Assembly: GCA_017465565.1 (NCBI GenBank)
Contig: JAFTWA010000012.1
Location: forward strand, 21,033 to 85,032
DNA length: 64,000 nt
Reading direction: 5' to 3'
From: Tyzzerella sp.
GTDB lineage: Bacteria; Bacillota; Clostridia; Lachnospirales; Lachnospiraceae
Below the pieces are notes generated by a model. That model made no database searches. It saw only the letters and a program-made list of their open reading frames with translations, and was not told the DNA's origin. The translations under genes were made by a program, and so were the position numbers. Below are positions 8,204 through 16,256 of this stretch, in pieces. Position 1 is the stretch's first letter. Each line of letters begins with the position of its first letter.

Positions 8204-8881
8204 TTATTCTGCCACTGGATATTCGTTGCAAAGCAGACGATATGGTGCTTCGTCTTCTTCAATCTTCGGAAATCTTCCAACTGGCTCATAGAATCTGTTA
8301 TCCGTGTTATCATCATTGCACATTGACACTTCTCCAATGAGTACATCCCCTGTGCCTTCTTTGATATCAAAATCATGATATTGATGCGGCCACAATGTGA
8401 TGCTTTCACCTGGATGTAATTCTACACCCGTACCTGCTGGCACATAATAAGAGCGGCCATCCATATTCACTAATACATCTGTATCGCCAAGTTCCCCATT
8501 ATCATCATTGTACACATGAATAATAAGTACACCGCCGCCACGGTTGATAATATCCTCTGATTTATTCCAGTGGAAATGCATTGGTGAATGCTGTCCTTCT
8601 TTTAACATAAGGAGCTTTTCAGCATAAACTTTTTTGTATTTTGGATTATGCTGATTTCCATTTCGGAGTGTGATAAGGGCAAATCCCACCTTGTCAAAAT
8701 CGCCAAGACCATAGTCTGTTATATCCCATCCAAGCATGTTGTCGCGGATTTCATCATATTCATGTCCTTTGTCGTTCCATTCTTCTGGTGTCCAGTTACA
8801 GAATGGCGGCAGGTTAAAGCCGTTTTCCTTAATTAATTTTTCCATATCTTTGATACATTGATTTACCTTTGATCTTTTCAT
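8204..8881 (-). CDS. D-lyxose ketol-isomerase (cupin)
   Basis: Metal-dependent cupin isomerase that interconverts D-lyxose and D-xylulose; family members also act on D-mannose/D-fructose. The 225-residue protein carries the metal-site cluster MHFHWNKSEDI (His102, His104, Glu109 in this numbering) and the later His in LWPHQYHDFD (His169). It starts at ATG; a GTG one codon earlier is an equally possible start, as GAGAGGA lies 8-10 bases upstream. It is 24-27 bases after the fructokinase gene and ends at a terminator. The pair could feed D-mannose or D-lyxose into glycolysis through fructose; substrate preference cannot be told from sequence. Confidence 0.85.
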   Translation of the reverse strand: MKRSKVNQCIKDMEKLIKENGFNLPPFCNWTPEEWNDKGHEYDEIRDNMLGWDITDYGLGDFDKVGFALITLRNGNQHNPKYKKVYAEKLLMLKEGQHSPMHFHWNKSEDIINRGGGVLIIHVYNDDNGELGDTDVLVNMDGRSYYVPAGTGVELHPGESITLWPHQYHDFDIKEGTGDVLIGEVSMCNDDNTDNRFYEPVGRFPKIEEDEAPYRLLCNEYPVAE

Positions 8882-8908
8882 CACTTATTCATCCTCTCTC
8901 AATAAATA

Positions 8909-9856
8909 TTATAAACGTGCTGCAATCTCTTCTGGAGTTGGCATGGCTGGTATTGCGCCACGTCGTTCTACGCAGATGCTTGCCACTGCATTTCCGAAAT
9001 TCGCGAATGCAGCTGCCTCTATTAAGGATACTTTTTCTGGTTTCATCTTGGTCTCCAACAACATATATAAAAATCCACCCCAGAAGGAATCACCTGCACC
9101 TGTGGTGTCAACCATATTGGCTTTATAGCCTGGTACTGTCATAGTCCCTTCCTTCGTACATACAAGAGCACCTTCTGCTCCAAGTGTAACTGCCACGATT
9201 TTGACGCCCATGTCAATCAGCTTCTTAGCCGCTCCTTCTGGCTCTTTTATCCCTGTCAAAAGTTCCGTTTCCTCATCCGAAATTTTCATCACATCCACGT
9301 AGGAAATCACAGAACGCATGCCTTCAATGGCAGCCTCTTTGCTATCCCAAAGTGGCGCACGATAATTTGGATCATAAGAAATAATACATCCCTTTTCTTT
9401 TGCGATATCAAGTGCTTTAAATGTGGCGCTCTTCGCAGGCTCTGCTGTGAGCGACAGAGAACCAAGATGGAAAATCTTACTGTCTGCGATAATGTCTGCT
9501 CTCACTTCTTCTGGTGTAAGGCAAGTGTCTGCTCCCGGCTTACGCGCAAATGAAAAGCTTCTTTCTCCCGAATCAGATAAGGCAACGAATGCCAATGTTG
9601 TAAATACGTTATCATCTTCAATTACACCGTCCACACAGATTTGGTTTTCTTCTAAAACAGATTTCAAGAATGCTCCGTGCATATCTTTCCCGATTTTTCC
9701 GATAAATGCTGTCTTCTTGCCACATTTACTGAGACATGTCAACACATTTGCAGGTGCGCCGCCTGGATTCTGTTCAAACACATTCTGTCCTGCCGGTGAT
9801 TTTCCACATGGCGTGAAATCAATTAAAATCTCTCCTAATGCTGTTACGTCAAACAT
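8909..9856 (-). CDS. Fructokinase (PfkB/ribokinase family)
   Basis: ATP-dependent sugar kinase, 315 residues. The PfkB fold is shown by the N-terminal MFDVTALGEILIDFTP, the substrate-side GG motif NPGGAPANV (30-38) and the C-terminal signature DTTGAGDSFWGGF (250-262), in which Asp256 is the catalytic base. Overall pattern matches bacterial fructokinases more than ribokinases. AAGGAGA precedes the ATG. First gene of a two-gene unit with D-lyxose isomerase, divergent from an AraC regulator that probably controls it. Confidence 0.85.
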   Translation of the reverse strand: MFDVTALGEILIDFTPCGKSPAGQNVFEQNPGGAPANVLTCLSKCGKKTAFIGKIGKDMHGAFLKSVLEENQICVDGVIEDDNVFTTLAFVALSDSGERSFSFARKPGADTCLTPEEVRADIIADSKIFHLGSLSLTAEPAKSATFKALDIAKEKGCIISYDPNYRAPLWDSKEAAIEGMRSVISYVDVMKISDEETELLTGIKEPEGAAKKLIDMGVKIVAVTLGAEGALVCTKEGTMTVPGYKANMVDTTGAGDSFWGGFLYMLLETKMKPEKVSLIEAAAFANFGNAVASICVERRGAIPAMPTPEEIAARL

Positions 9857-9893
9857 AATTGTCTCCTTCCGTTTCCTATGTATGTTGATATTT

Positions 9894-9922
9894 ATTTTAG
9901 CTTATGATACAATTTCTAACAA
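9894..9922 (-). promoter_or_regulatory. Promoter of the fructokinase/lyxose isomerase unit
   Basis: TTGTTA (9917-9922), 17 bases, TAAAAT (9894-9899) read on the minus strand. It lies in the 144-base divergent region shared with the AraC gene, where a regulator site would be expected. Confidence 0.65.
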
Positions 9923-10000
9923 TGTATTTATTAACTGCTTATTTATATTTTCTTACTATTTTTGTTTTTAGTTAGGATTATATTATTTGGAGGTTTTTTC

Positions 10001-10774
10001 ATGGAAGTGCTTTATTGTGGATATGATTTCCCTCACGAAAAGGGAGAATTCTGTTTGCGAAATATTTTTTCTTTTTATTTTATCAGCTGCTTTTCAACAC
10101 CCTTCCTGTATGAAGTAGGTGGAAATTTTTATAAAGGTAATCCTGGCGACTTTCTTATTACTCCTCCAGGATGTACTGTGTACCACGGTCCACAGAACAA
10201 GGACGAGGCCTTCGCTAACGACTGGATTTACGTGATGGGCGAGGATATTGAAGAATTGCTTCGCAAATATCCTCTGCCACAGAATACTGCCTTTAATATT
10301 GATAATTCAAATATTCTGAAAAACTGCATTAAGAAAATCAAGGATGAATTAATGTTCAAAAAAACAGGATATGAAGAAATCATATCCTGCTGTCTGACTG
10401 ACACAATCATTAACATACACCGCCTCTATCAGCGCCAGCATCACTCTGACGCTTCCTTTTCGCGCATTGAATCTGCCCGTGAGATATTTTTGCGCAACCT
10501 CGAAAGAGACTGGACGCTGCAAGAAATGGCTGACCTTAGCGGATATTCTGTCAGCCGCTTCTCTACGCTGTACACAAGAAGATTCGGACATTCTCCAAAG
10601 GCAGACCTCATTGATAATCGCATTGAATTAGCGAAACAAATGCTGAAATACAGCGAGCTATCCATTACTGAGATTGCAAAACGCTGCGGGTTTCAATCGA
10701 TTTATTACTTTTCGAAGTATTTTAAAGCAAATGTCGGTATAGCGCCCAGCGAGTATGCAAAGGATGTAGAATAA
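10001..10774 (+). CDS. AraC-family transcriptional regulator
   Basis: A 257-residue AraC/XylS activator with an N-terminal cupin-like sensor region (about 1-150, with PGDFLITPPGCTVYHGP) and a C-terminal double helix-turn-helix (about 155-257, WTLQEMADLSGYSVSRFS, then ITEIAKRCGFQSIYYFSKYF and the closing GIAPSEYAKD). The start MEVLYCGYDF is chosen because TTGGAGG lies nine bases upstream; a longer reading frame begins 13 codons earlier without a site. Divergent from the fructokinase operon, so probably its sugar-responsive regulator. Confidence 0.9.
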   Translation: MEVLYCGYDFPHEKGEFCLRNIFSFYFISCFSTPFLYEVGGNFYKGNPGDFLITPPGCTVYHGPQNKDEAFANDWIYVMGEDIEELLRKYPLPQNTAFNIDNSNILKNCIKKIKDELMFKKTGYEEIISCCLTDTIINIHRLYQRQHHSDASFSRIESAREIFLRNLERDWTLQEMADLSGYSVSRFSTLYTRRFGHSPKADLIDNRIELAKQMLKYSELSITEIAKRCGFQSIYYFSKYFKANVGIAPSEYAKDVE

Positions 10775-10798
10775 AAGACGCAGCCGAAACTGCGTCTT
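10775..10798. terminator. Short bidirectional terminator between araC-type gene and pnp
   Basis: AAGACGCAG (10775-10783) and CTGCGTCTT (10790-10798) form a 9-bp stem with a 6-base loop, starting right after the AraC stop codon. The U-tract is weak on the plus strand. It separates convergent genes. Confidence 0.65.
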
Positions 10799-10809
10799 TC
10801 CTAGTTATC

Positions 10810-12900
10810 TTATTCTTCCACAACGTCTTTCATTGAGAAGCTGATTCTTCCCATCTTATCTTTTCCAAGACAAACAACTTTTACTTTGTCTCCTAAAGTA
10901 AGGACGTCTTCTACGCGGTTGACTCTTTCTTTTGAAATCTTAGAAATGTGAACCATTCCTTCTTTTCCTGGTGCAAATTCGATGAATGCGCCGAATTCTT
11001 TGATGCTGATTACTTTACCTTCGAATACCATACCAGCTTCGAATTCTGTAACGATTACAGCAATCATCTTCATAGCTTCTTCCATCTTTTCTGCGTCTAC
11101 GCCGCAAATTGATACTGCACCTTCGTCTGTGATATCAATCTTAACGCCTGTTTGTTCAATGATAGCGTTGATTGTCTTACCACGTTGTCCAACAACATCA
11201 CCGATCTTAGCTGGATCGATTTGCATTTGACGAATCTTTGGAGCATATTGTCCAACTTCTGGACGTGGCTCTGCGATTGTTTTTGACATAACTTCATCTA
11301 AGATGTATGTTCTTGCTTTCTTTGTGCAGGCGATTGCTTCTTCGATGATTGGTCTTGTTAAACCGTGAATCTTAATATCCATCTGGATAGCTGTAATACC
11401 TTTGTGTGTACCAGCTACCTTGAAGTCCATGTCGCCGAAGAAATCTTCGAGACCTTGGATATCTGTTAATACTAAATAGTCATCATCTGTATCGCCTGTT
11501 ACAAGACCTGCTGAGATACCTGCAACTGCTGCTTTGATTGGAACACCAGCAGCCATAAGTGACATACTTGATGCACAGATACTAGCCTGTGATGTAGAAC
11601 CATTTGATTCAAATGTTTCTGATACTGTACGGATTGCATATGGGAATTCCGCTTCACTTGGAAGTACTGGAACCAATGCTCTCTCAGCCAATGCACCGTG
11701 ACCGATTTCACGACGTCCTGGTCCTCTTGATGGTTTTGTTTCACCTACTGAGTATGCAGGGAAGTTGTAGTGATGCATATATCTCTTTGATGTTTCTGCT
11801 TCATCTAAACCATCTAATTTTTGAGCCTCTGATAAAGGTCCAAGTGTTGTTACTGTACAGATTTGAGTTTGTCCACGTGTGAACATTGCGCTGCCGTGAA
11901 CTCTTGGGATAATATCTGTTTCAGCAGCAAGTGGTCTGATTTGATCAATTGCTCTTCCGTCTGGACGTTTGTGGTCTTTTAAGATCATCTTACGAACAGT
12001 CTTCTTTTCGTATTGATAAATTGCTTCGCCTAATACTGCTAACCATTCTTCGTTTTCCGCAAATGCTTCTTCTAATTTTGCTGTGATTTGACGGATGTTT
12101 TCTTCTCTTACTTGTTTTTCATCTGTAAAAACTGCCACTTCCATTTCTTCTGGAGTAACAATTTCTTTCATTGCTGCAAATAATTCTTCTGGAACTGCAC
12201 AGCTTGTGTAAGCGTGTTTTTCTTTTCCACATTCAGCAACGATTGTGTCGATGAATTTGATTACTTCCTGGTTTACTTCGTGAGCCGCGAAAATAGCTTC
12301 AATCATTTTTGCTTCTGGAACTTCATTAGCACCAGCTTCAATCATAATTACTTTTTCTCTTGTAGAAGCAACTGTAAGTTGTAAATCAGATACTGCTCTT
12401 TGAGCTGCATTTGGGTTAAATACAAATTCTCCATCGATTAAACCAACCTGTGTTGTAGATGTTGGACCGTCGAATGGGATATCTGAAATTGCTACTGCAA
12501 TTGCTGAACCTAACATTGCTGTAAGTTCTGGTGTACAGTCTGGGTCAACTGCCATTACCATGTTATTTAATGTAACATCGTTTCTGTAATCTTTTGGGAA
12601 CAATGGTCTCATTGGTCTGTCGATTACACGTGATGTAAGGATTGCATTTTCAGATGCTTTACCTTCTCTTTTGTTAAATCCTCCTGGGATTTTACCTACT
12701 GCGTATAATTTTTCTTCATATTCTACGCTTAATGGGAAGAAATCGATTCCTTCACGTGGCTTTTCAGAAGCTGTGGCTGTTGATAATACTACTGTTTCAC
12801 CGTAGTGCATAAGAACTGCACCGTTTGCCTGAGCTGCTACTCTGCCAATATCTGCGCGAAGAGTTCTTCCAGCTAATTGCATTTCAAACTTTTTAAACAT
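10810..12900 (-). CDS. pnp: Polyribonucleotide nucleotidyltransferase (PNPase)
   Basis: 3'-5' phosphorolytic exoribonuclease of RNA turnover, 696 residues. Two RNase PH-like domains (about 10-225 and 310-545) flank an all-helical linker; the second contains the active-site region GGMDFK-like DFFGDMDFKVAGTHKGITAIQMD. A KH domain follows (IGDVVGQRGKTINAIIEQTG) and then an S1 domain (GMVFEGKVISIKEFGAFIEF). AAAGGAG precedes the ATG. rpsO, the usual upstream neighbour, is not here; the gene has its own promoter and a long leader hairpin. Confidence 0.97.
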   Translation of the reverse strand: MFKKFEMQLAGRTLRADIGRVAAQANGAVLMHYGETVVLSTATASEKPREGIDFFPLSVEYEEKLYAVGKIPGGFNKREGKASENAILTSRVIDRPMRPLFPKDYRNDVTLNNMVMAVDPDCTPELTAMLGSAIAVAISDIPFDGPTSTTQVGLIDGEFVFNPNAAQRAVSDLQLTVASTREKVIMIEAGANEVPEAKMIEAIFAAHEVNQEVIKFIDTIVAECGKEKHAYTSCAVPEELFAAMKEIVTPEEMEVAVFTDEKQVREENIRQITAKLEEAFAENEEWLAVLGEAIYQYEKKTVRKMILKDHKRPDGRAIDQIRPLAAETDIIPRVHGSAMFTRGQTQICTVTTLGPLSEAQKLDGLDEAETSKRYMHHYNFPAYSVGETKPSRGPGRREIGHGALAERALVPVLPSEAEFPYAIRTVSETFESNGSTSQASICASSMSLMAAGVPIKAAVAGISAGLVTGDTDDDYLVLTDIQGLEDFFGDMDFKVAGTHKGITAIQMDIKIHGLTRPIIEEAIACTKKARTYILDEVMSKTIAEPRPEVGQYAPKIRQMQIDPAKIGDVVGQRGKTINAIIEQTGVKIDITDEGAVSICGVDAEKMEEAMKMIAVIVTEFEAGMVFEGKVISIKEFGAFIEFAPGKEGMVHISKISKERVNRVEDVLTLGDKVKVVCLGKDKMGRISFSMKDVVEE

Positions 12901-12936
12901 ATTTTTTCTCCTTTATTAGTCGTTGGACAATTTATT

Positions 12937-12997
12937 CCGAAACAACTGAAAAATATACTTATGTGATTGATGTAAATATACTTTTCAGTGGTCTCGG
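12937..12997 (-). promoter_or_regulatory. Long stem-loop in the pnp leader
   Basis: Arms 12937-12957 and 12977-12997 (21 bases each) pair with one mismatch and two G-U pairs around a 19-base loop. The structure lies in the roughly 118-base untranslated leader, 36 bases before the start codon. In E. coli a double-stranded pnp leader cut by RNase III mediates PNPase autoregulation; a comparable role is inferred here. Confidence 0.75.
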
Positions 12998-13024
12998 TTC
13001 TTTCCATTGCCCACAATCTTGTAT

Positions 13025-13053
13025 ATTATATCACACTTATTTTTTTCTTGCAA
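13025..13053 (-). promoter_or_regulatory. SigA-type promoter for pnp
   Basis: TTGCAA (13048-13053), 17 bases, TATAAT (13025-13030) on the minus strand, placing the RNA start near 13018. Confidence 0.88.
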
Positions 13054-13065
13054 TTACGAAGTTAA

Positions 13066-13392
13066 TTATCTATTAATTTTTTTCATTCTTTTTAATATAG
13101 ACTGCCAATTCATTCGGTCTTTTAAGACTCTGATAATCGTGACCGTCATATTATCTACGACATAAAATATAAGATATGTCCCCTGTGGCTTATAATAAAT
13201 ATCTAAGCCTTCTATAGTGAAACCTGTATTTTTATATGCTTTTGGAAAAATTTTGAGTTCTTGAATTGCTTTTTTGATATTACTTGAAAAGTTTTCTGCG
13301 TATTCGCGATATTGAAATGCATTTAGAATATGTTTTTTAGTAGATGCAACGTCATGAATCGCATCTTTTGAGATAACTATTTTATAATCCAT
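13066..13392 (-). CDS. RelE/ParE-family toxin
   Basis: A 108-residue protein of the RelE/ParE superfamily, beginning MDYKIVISKDAIHDV with the typical helix-rich first half (FQYREYAENFSSNIKKAIQELKIFP) and a strand-rich second half (YLIFYVVDNMTVTIIRVL, then DRMNWQSIL). RelE members cut mRNA at the ribosome and ParE members poison gyrase; the sequence does not settle which. A longer frame upstream exists, but this ATG sits 4 bases after the antitoxin stop and has no site of its own, the normal coupled arrangement. Confidence 0.85.
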   Translation of the reverse strand: MDYKIVISKDAIHDVASTKKHILNAFQYREYAENFSSNIKKAIQELKIFPKAYKNTGFTIEGLDIYYKPQGTYLIFYVVDNMTVTIIRVLKDRMNWQSILKRMKKINR

Positions 13393-13396
13393 AGGC

Positions 13397-13567
13397 TTAA
13401 ATCTTATCAATCTCACCCCATGCTTCTTCAATAGTATACACATCGCCGTTCTTCATACTTTGTATTCCCTTTTTCAACTCCGTATATAATGTATGTAAAG
13501 CATTTGCTTCCGAACTTTCAAATTCAGAAATATATCTTTTATCAGTGCTTTGTGTTACTAACGTCAT
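13397..13567 (-). CDS. Cognate antitoxin (small, 56 residues)
   Basis: A 56-residue protein, MTLVTQSTDKRYISE... ending DVYTIEEAWGEIDKI, directly upstream of the toxin with a 4-base gap. The C-terminal VYTIEEAWGEID segment resembles the toxin-binding tails of Phd/RelB-type antitoxins that accompany RelE/ParE toxins. AAGGGATG lies upstream of the ATG. The N-terminal half is too short for a clear DNA-binding domain. The assignment rests mainly on position and on the tail motif. Confidence 0.75.
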   Translation of the reverse strand: MTLVTQSTDKRYISEFESSEANALHTLYTELKKGIQSMKNGDVYTIEEAWGEIDKI

Positions 13568-13597
13568 TATTTCACATCCCTTCTATTTAGTATGTAA

Positions 13598-13624
13598 GAA
13601 GGGTACAGACTAGCTATACCCTTC
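13598..13624 (-). promoter_or_regulatory. Leader hairpin upstream of the antitoxin
   Basis: GAAGGGTA (13598-13605) and TACCCTTC (13617-13624) form an 8-bp stem with an 11-base loop in the 5' leader. The CCCTTCT arm is also complementary to the antitoxin ribosome binding site AGAAGGG, so two exclusive pairings are possible. Confidence 0.55.
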
Positions 13625-13641
13625 TCTTTTACTATGATTCA

Positions 13642-13670
13642 ATTATAAGAAAAAACTTTTTTCTTTTCAA
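13642..13670 (-). promoter_or_regulatory. Promoter of the toxin-antitoxin operon with palindromic spacer
   Basis: TTGAAA (13665-13670), 17 bases, TATAAT (13642-13647) on the minus strand. The spacer is a palindrome, AGAAAAAA-G-TTTTTTCT, which may be an operator. Confidence 0.75.
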
Positions 13671-13702
13671 TATTCTCCTGAGATTTTTTTCTTATTTTTT
13701 CC

Positions 13703-15148
13703 TTAATCCACAACCACAATTCTCATCATATTGCTCATTCCTTCACGTGCATTTTTAATTACTGGCGAAGGGATACCAGATGTCAATACTACAATATCGC
13801 CTGAATCTACAAGCTGTTTTGCTTTTGCAAGATTGATTGCATCATCACAGATATCTTCTGTTGTTTCCAACGGAATAGACTTCACTGGATATACTCCGCG
13901 GTAAATCTGCATTCTGCGAAGTGCGGTTTCATTTGGAGTAACGCCGACAATCATTGCCTCTGGTCTGAATTTTGATACTACTCTCGCTGTCACACCAGAT
14001 GCTGTTGGCGTAATAATACACTTCGCATTTAAACTTGCTGCTGTCGCCACTGATGAATATCCGATTGCACTTGAAATACTCTTTTTGCGGTTAGCCTGCG
14101 CTTTTTCAAGTAATGTAGCATAATCCAAATGTTTTTCGGTTGTTTCCACAATGTGAACCATCATCTGAAGTGCTTCCAGTGGATATTTTCCCTGTGCTGT
14201 TTCCCCAGATAACATTACCGCATCCGTTCCATCGTATACAGCGTTTGCAACGTCTGTTACTTCCGCTCTTGTTGGTCTTGGATTGCGCATCATAGAATCC
14301 AGCATCTGTGTAGCTGTAATTACTGGTTTGTAGTTATCATTGCATTTTTGAATCAGCATTTTTTGCAAATATGGAACTTCCTCTGCCGGAATCTCTACAC
14401 CAAGGTCACCTCGTGCAACCATGATGCCGTCTGCGCAGTGAATAATTTCGTCAATATTTTTAATACCTTCTGCATTTTCAATTTTCGCAATAACCGGAAG
14501 ATATGGCGCACCACACTCTTTTAATAATGCTTTGATTGCAAGCACACCTTCTGCCGAGCGAACGAATGATGCCGCAATAAAATCAACACCCTGTTCTACG
14601 CCAAAAATAATATCCTTACGGTCCTTTTCTGTGATAGCCGGAAGTCTTACTGGTACATTCGGTACGTTTACACCTTTACGCTGTCCAAGTTCTCCACCAT
14701 TGATTACCTTACAAATAATCTCTGCACCTACAATGTTCTTTACCTCTAACTCAATCAGACCATCATCAATTAAGATCTTCTTACCTACTTCCACGTCTTC
14801 TGCAAGTCCGTCATAAGTAATGGAAACTTTCGTATTATCCCCTTCCATTTCCTCTGTGGTAAGTGTAAACATCTGCCCCGCTTCTAAAGTCACTTTATTT
14901 CCATCTTTTAATAATCCTGTACGGATTTCTGGTCCTTTTGTGTCAAGTAAAATGGCAACTGGTCTTCCAATCTCCTCGCGGACTGCTTTTAATAAATCCA
15001 TTCTGGATTTCTGTTCTTCATGGTCTCCATGGGAGAAGTTGAAACGGGCAATATCCATGCCATTTTCTACTAATTTCTTCATCAGTTCTCTATCATTTGT
15101 ATTTGGTCCCATGGTACAAACGATTTTTGTTTTTTTCATTTTATTCAT
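13703..15148 (-). CDS. pyk: Pyruvate kinase
   Basis: Converts phosphoenolpyruvate and ADP to pyruvate and ATP, the last step of glycolysis. The 481-residue protein begins MNKMKKTKIVCTMGPNTND and shows the catalytic motif IAKIENAEGIKNIDEI, MVARGDLGVEIP and TATQMLDSMMRNPRPTRAEV (split: TATQMLDSM, PTRAEVTDVANAV). It lacks the extra C-terminal phosphohistidine-like domain of Bacillus pyruvate kinases. AAAGGT lies eight bases before the ATG. It begins 20 bases after the rhomboid-like gene, so both are probably read from the promoter at 16076. Confidence 0.97.
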   Translation of the reverse strand: MNKMKKTKIVCTMGPNTNDRELMKKLVENGMDIARFNFSHGDHEEQKSRMDLLKAVREEIGRPVAILLDTKGPEIRTGLLKDGNKVTLEAGQMFTLTTEEMEGDNTKVSITYDGLAEDVEVGKKILIDDGLIELEVKNIVGAEIICKVINGGELGQRKGVNVPNVPVRLPAITEKDRKDIIFGVEQGVDFIAASFVRSAEGVLAIKALLKECGAPYLPVIAKIENAEGIKNIDEIIHCADGIMVARGDLGVEIPAEEVPYLQKMLIQKCNDNYKPVITATQMLDSMMRNPRPTRAEVTDVANAVYDGTDAVMLSGETAQGKYPLEALQMMVHIVETTEKHLDYATLLEKAQANRKKSISSAIGYSSVATAASLNAKCIITPTASGVTARVVSKFRPEAMIVGVTPNETALRRMQIYRGVYPVKSIPLETTEDICDDAINLAKAKQLVDSGDIVVLTSGIPSPVIKNAREGMSNMMRIVVVD

Positions 15149-15168
15149 TTACATTACCTTTCTAGTCT

Positions 15169-16041
15169 CTATTTAATATGTTCATGTGTAAATAAATGGT
15201 CCTGACAATATTCGTAATTGCCATTACACTTTGAGCAATAGCGGAATTCCAGAGTAGCATCATCTAATTCTGTGCGTCCACACACTGCGCAGCGGTGCTT
15301 TGCACCATCTGCATATTGCTCCTGATTTCTGATTCCTTCATTCACTTCTTTATGATAAGTATGTCTTCTTTTCACTTCTTTTGGTGAAAATCTTCTCATA
15401 TTTCTTGATGAAAGATAGAATATTAAGAAATTGAGGAGTGAAACAAAAGCAGCTAACGCATTTGCCTGATAAAACCATCCACCTAAAACATTTCCACCGT
15501 ACGCTGGCAGGAATGCCTGCAATATAGTATATCCGAAATACGCACCATCAATCCATGCCAGATATTTTACCTTAATCGGAAGAATTCCAAAAAGCAGGAA
15601 CTGGTGGTTTGGATACAGCGCTGCATAAGCAAAAAACAGGGACATATTTAGATAGTAGGTTCCAACTGGCAGCGATACCTTTAGAACGAAATACATGAGC
15701 ATAGCTGCTATAATGTGGAATAATACGCCTGTAAAAAAGTATAAATTAAAGCGGAATGTTCCCCATGCATATTCTAACTCCCGCCCTATCATATAATACA
15801 GATATAAGGTAAAAATCATAAACCAAATGCTTGATGATGGCGGCTGAATAATAAAAGTAATCAGTCTCCACACCTGACCGTGTAAAATTGCATAGGCATT
15901 CAAGCTTAAATATTGCATATAAAAACTCGGTGCGAATATATCTAACACAAAACCGACCGCATATAATATGATTATATAATACATCAGATTCGGAATTGCA
16001 TATTTTCCAAATTTGCGTTCCAGTTTATTCATCCAATCCAT
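15169..16041 (-). CDS. Rhomboid-like membrane protein with C-terminal zinc ribbon, probably inactive
   Basis: A 290-residue polytopic membrane protein with rhomboid features: HGQVWRLITF after the first segment, a GRELEYAWGTFRFNLYF loop and a LYPNHQFLLFGILPIKVKYLAW segment. The serine-protease GxSG box is not intact (NMS-L) and the partner His is not seen in the last helix, so it is probably a pseudoprotease. A C-terminal zinc ribbon follows (CAVCG, CSKC and later Cys/His residues). The start MDWMNKLERKFG is set by GAGGAG nine bases upstream; a longer frame would begin inside the promoter. Function unknown; co-transcribed with pyk. Confidence 0.75.
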   Translation of the reverse strand: MDWMNKLERKFGKYAIPNLMYYIIILYAVGFVLDIFAPSFYMQYLSLNAYAILHGQVWRLITFIIQPPSSSIWFMIFTLYLYYMIGRELEYAWGTFRFNLYFFTGVLFHIIAAMLMYFVLKVSLPVGTYYLNMSLFFAYAALYPNHQFLLFGILPIKVKYLAWIDGAYFGYTILQAFLPAYGGNVLGGWFYQANALAAFVSLLNFLIFYLSSRNMRRFSPKEVKRRHTYHKEVNEGIRNQEQYADGAKHRCAVCGRTELDDATLEFRYCSKCNGNYEYCQDHLFTHEHIK

Positions 16042-16075
16042 AGACTCATCTCCTCTAATACTTTGCAATGTAGTC

Positions 16076-16104
16076 ATTTTATCCTTAGTATTTCTCTTTG
16101 TCAA
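16076..16104 (-). promoter_or_regulatory. SigA-type promoter for the rhomboid-like gene and pyk
   Basis: TTGACA (16099-16104), 17 bases, TAAAAT (16076-16081) on the minus strand, about 35 bases before the start codon. Confidence 0.85.
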
Positions 16105-16157
16105 TCATCGTTATTTAATTCATGTTGAAACCTTTACCGAATTTATGCTTTTTTTAT

Positions 16158-16186
16158 TTGTCTTTTCCATAAAATAGGCGTAAAAT
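16158..16186 (+). promoter_or_regulatory. Probable promoter of the activase-like gene
   Basis: TTGTCT (16158-16163), 17 bases, TAAAAT (16181-16186). A small hairpin GTAGTT/AACTAC (16195-16211) follows in the leader. Confidence 0.6.
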
Positions 16187-16256
16187 ATATTCTGGTAGTT
16201 TCTGTAACTACATATCCTAGTAATCGAAAGACAAATTTTTTAGAAGGAGTACATAT

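Noticed and set aside
12901-13065. An rpsO gene or attenuator peptide upstream of pnp
   Set aside because: No open frame with a site is present in the leader; only the promoter and hairpin are seen.
13066-13443. A longer toxin reading frame of 125 residues starting inside the antitoxin gene
   Set aside because: The first 17 residues overlap the antitoxin frame and have no ribosome binding site; the internal ATG, 4 bases after the antitoxin stop, fits coupled translation and the family N-terminus.
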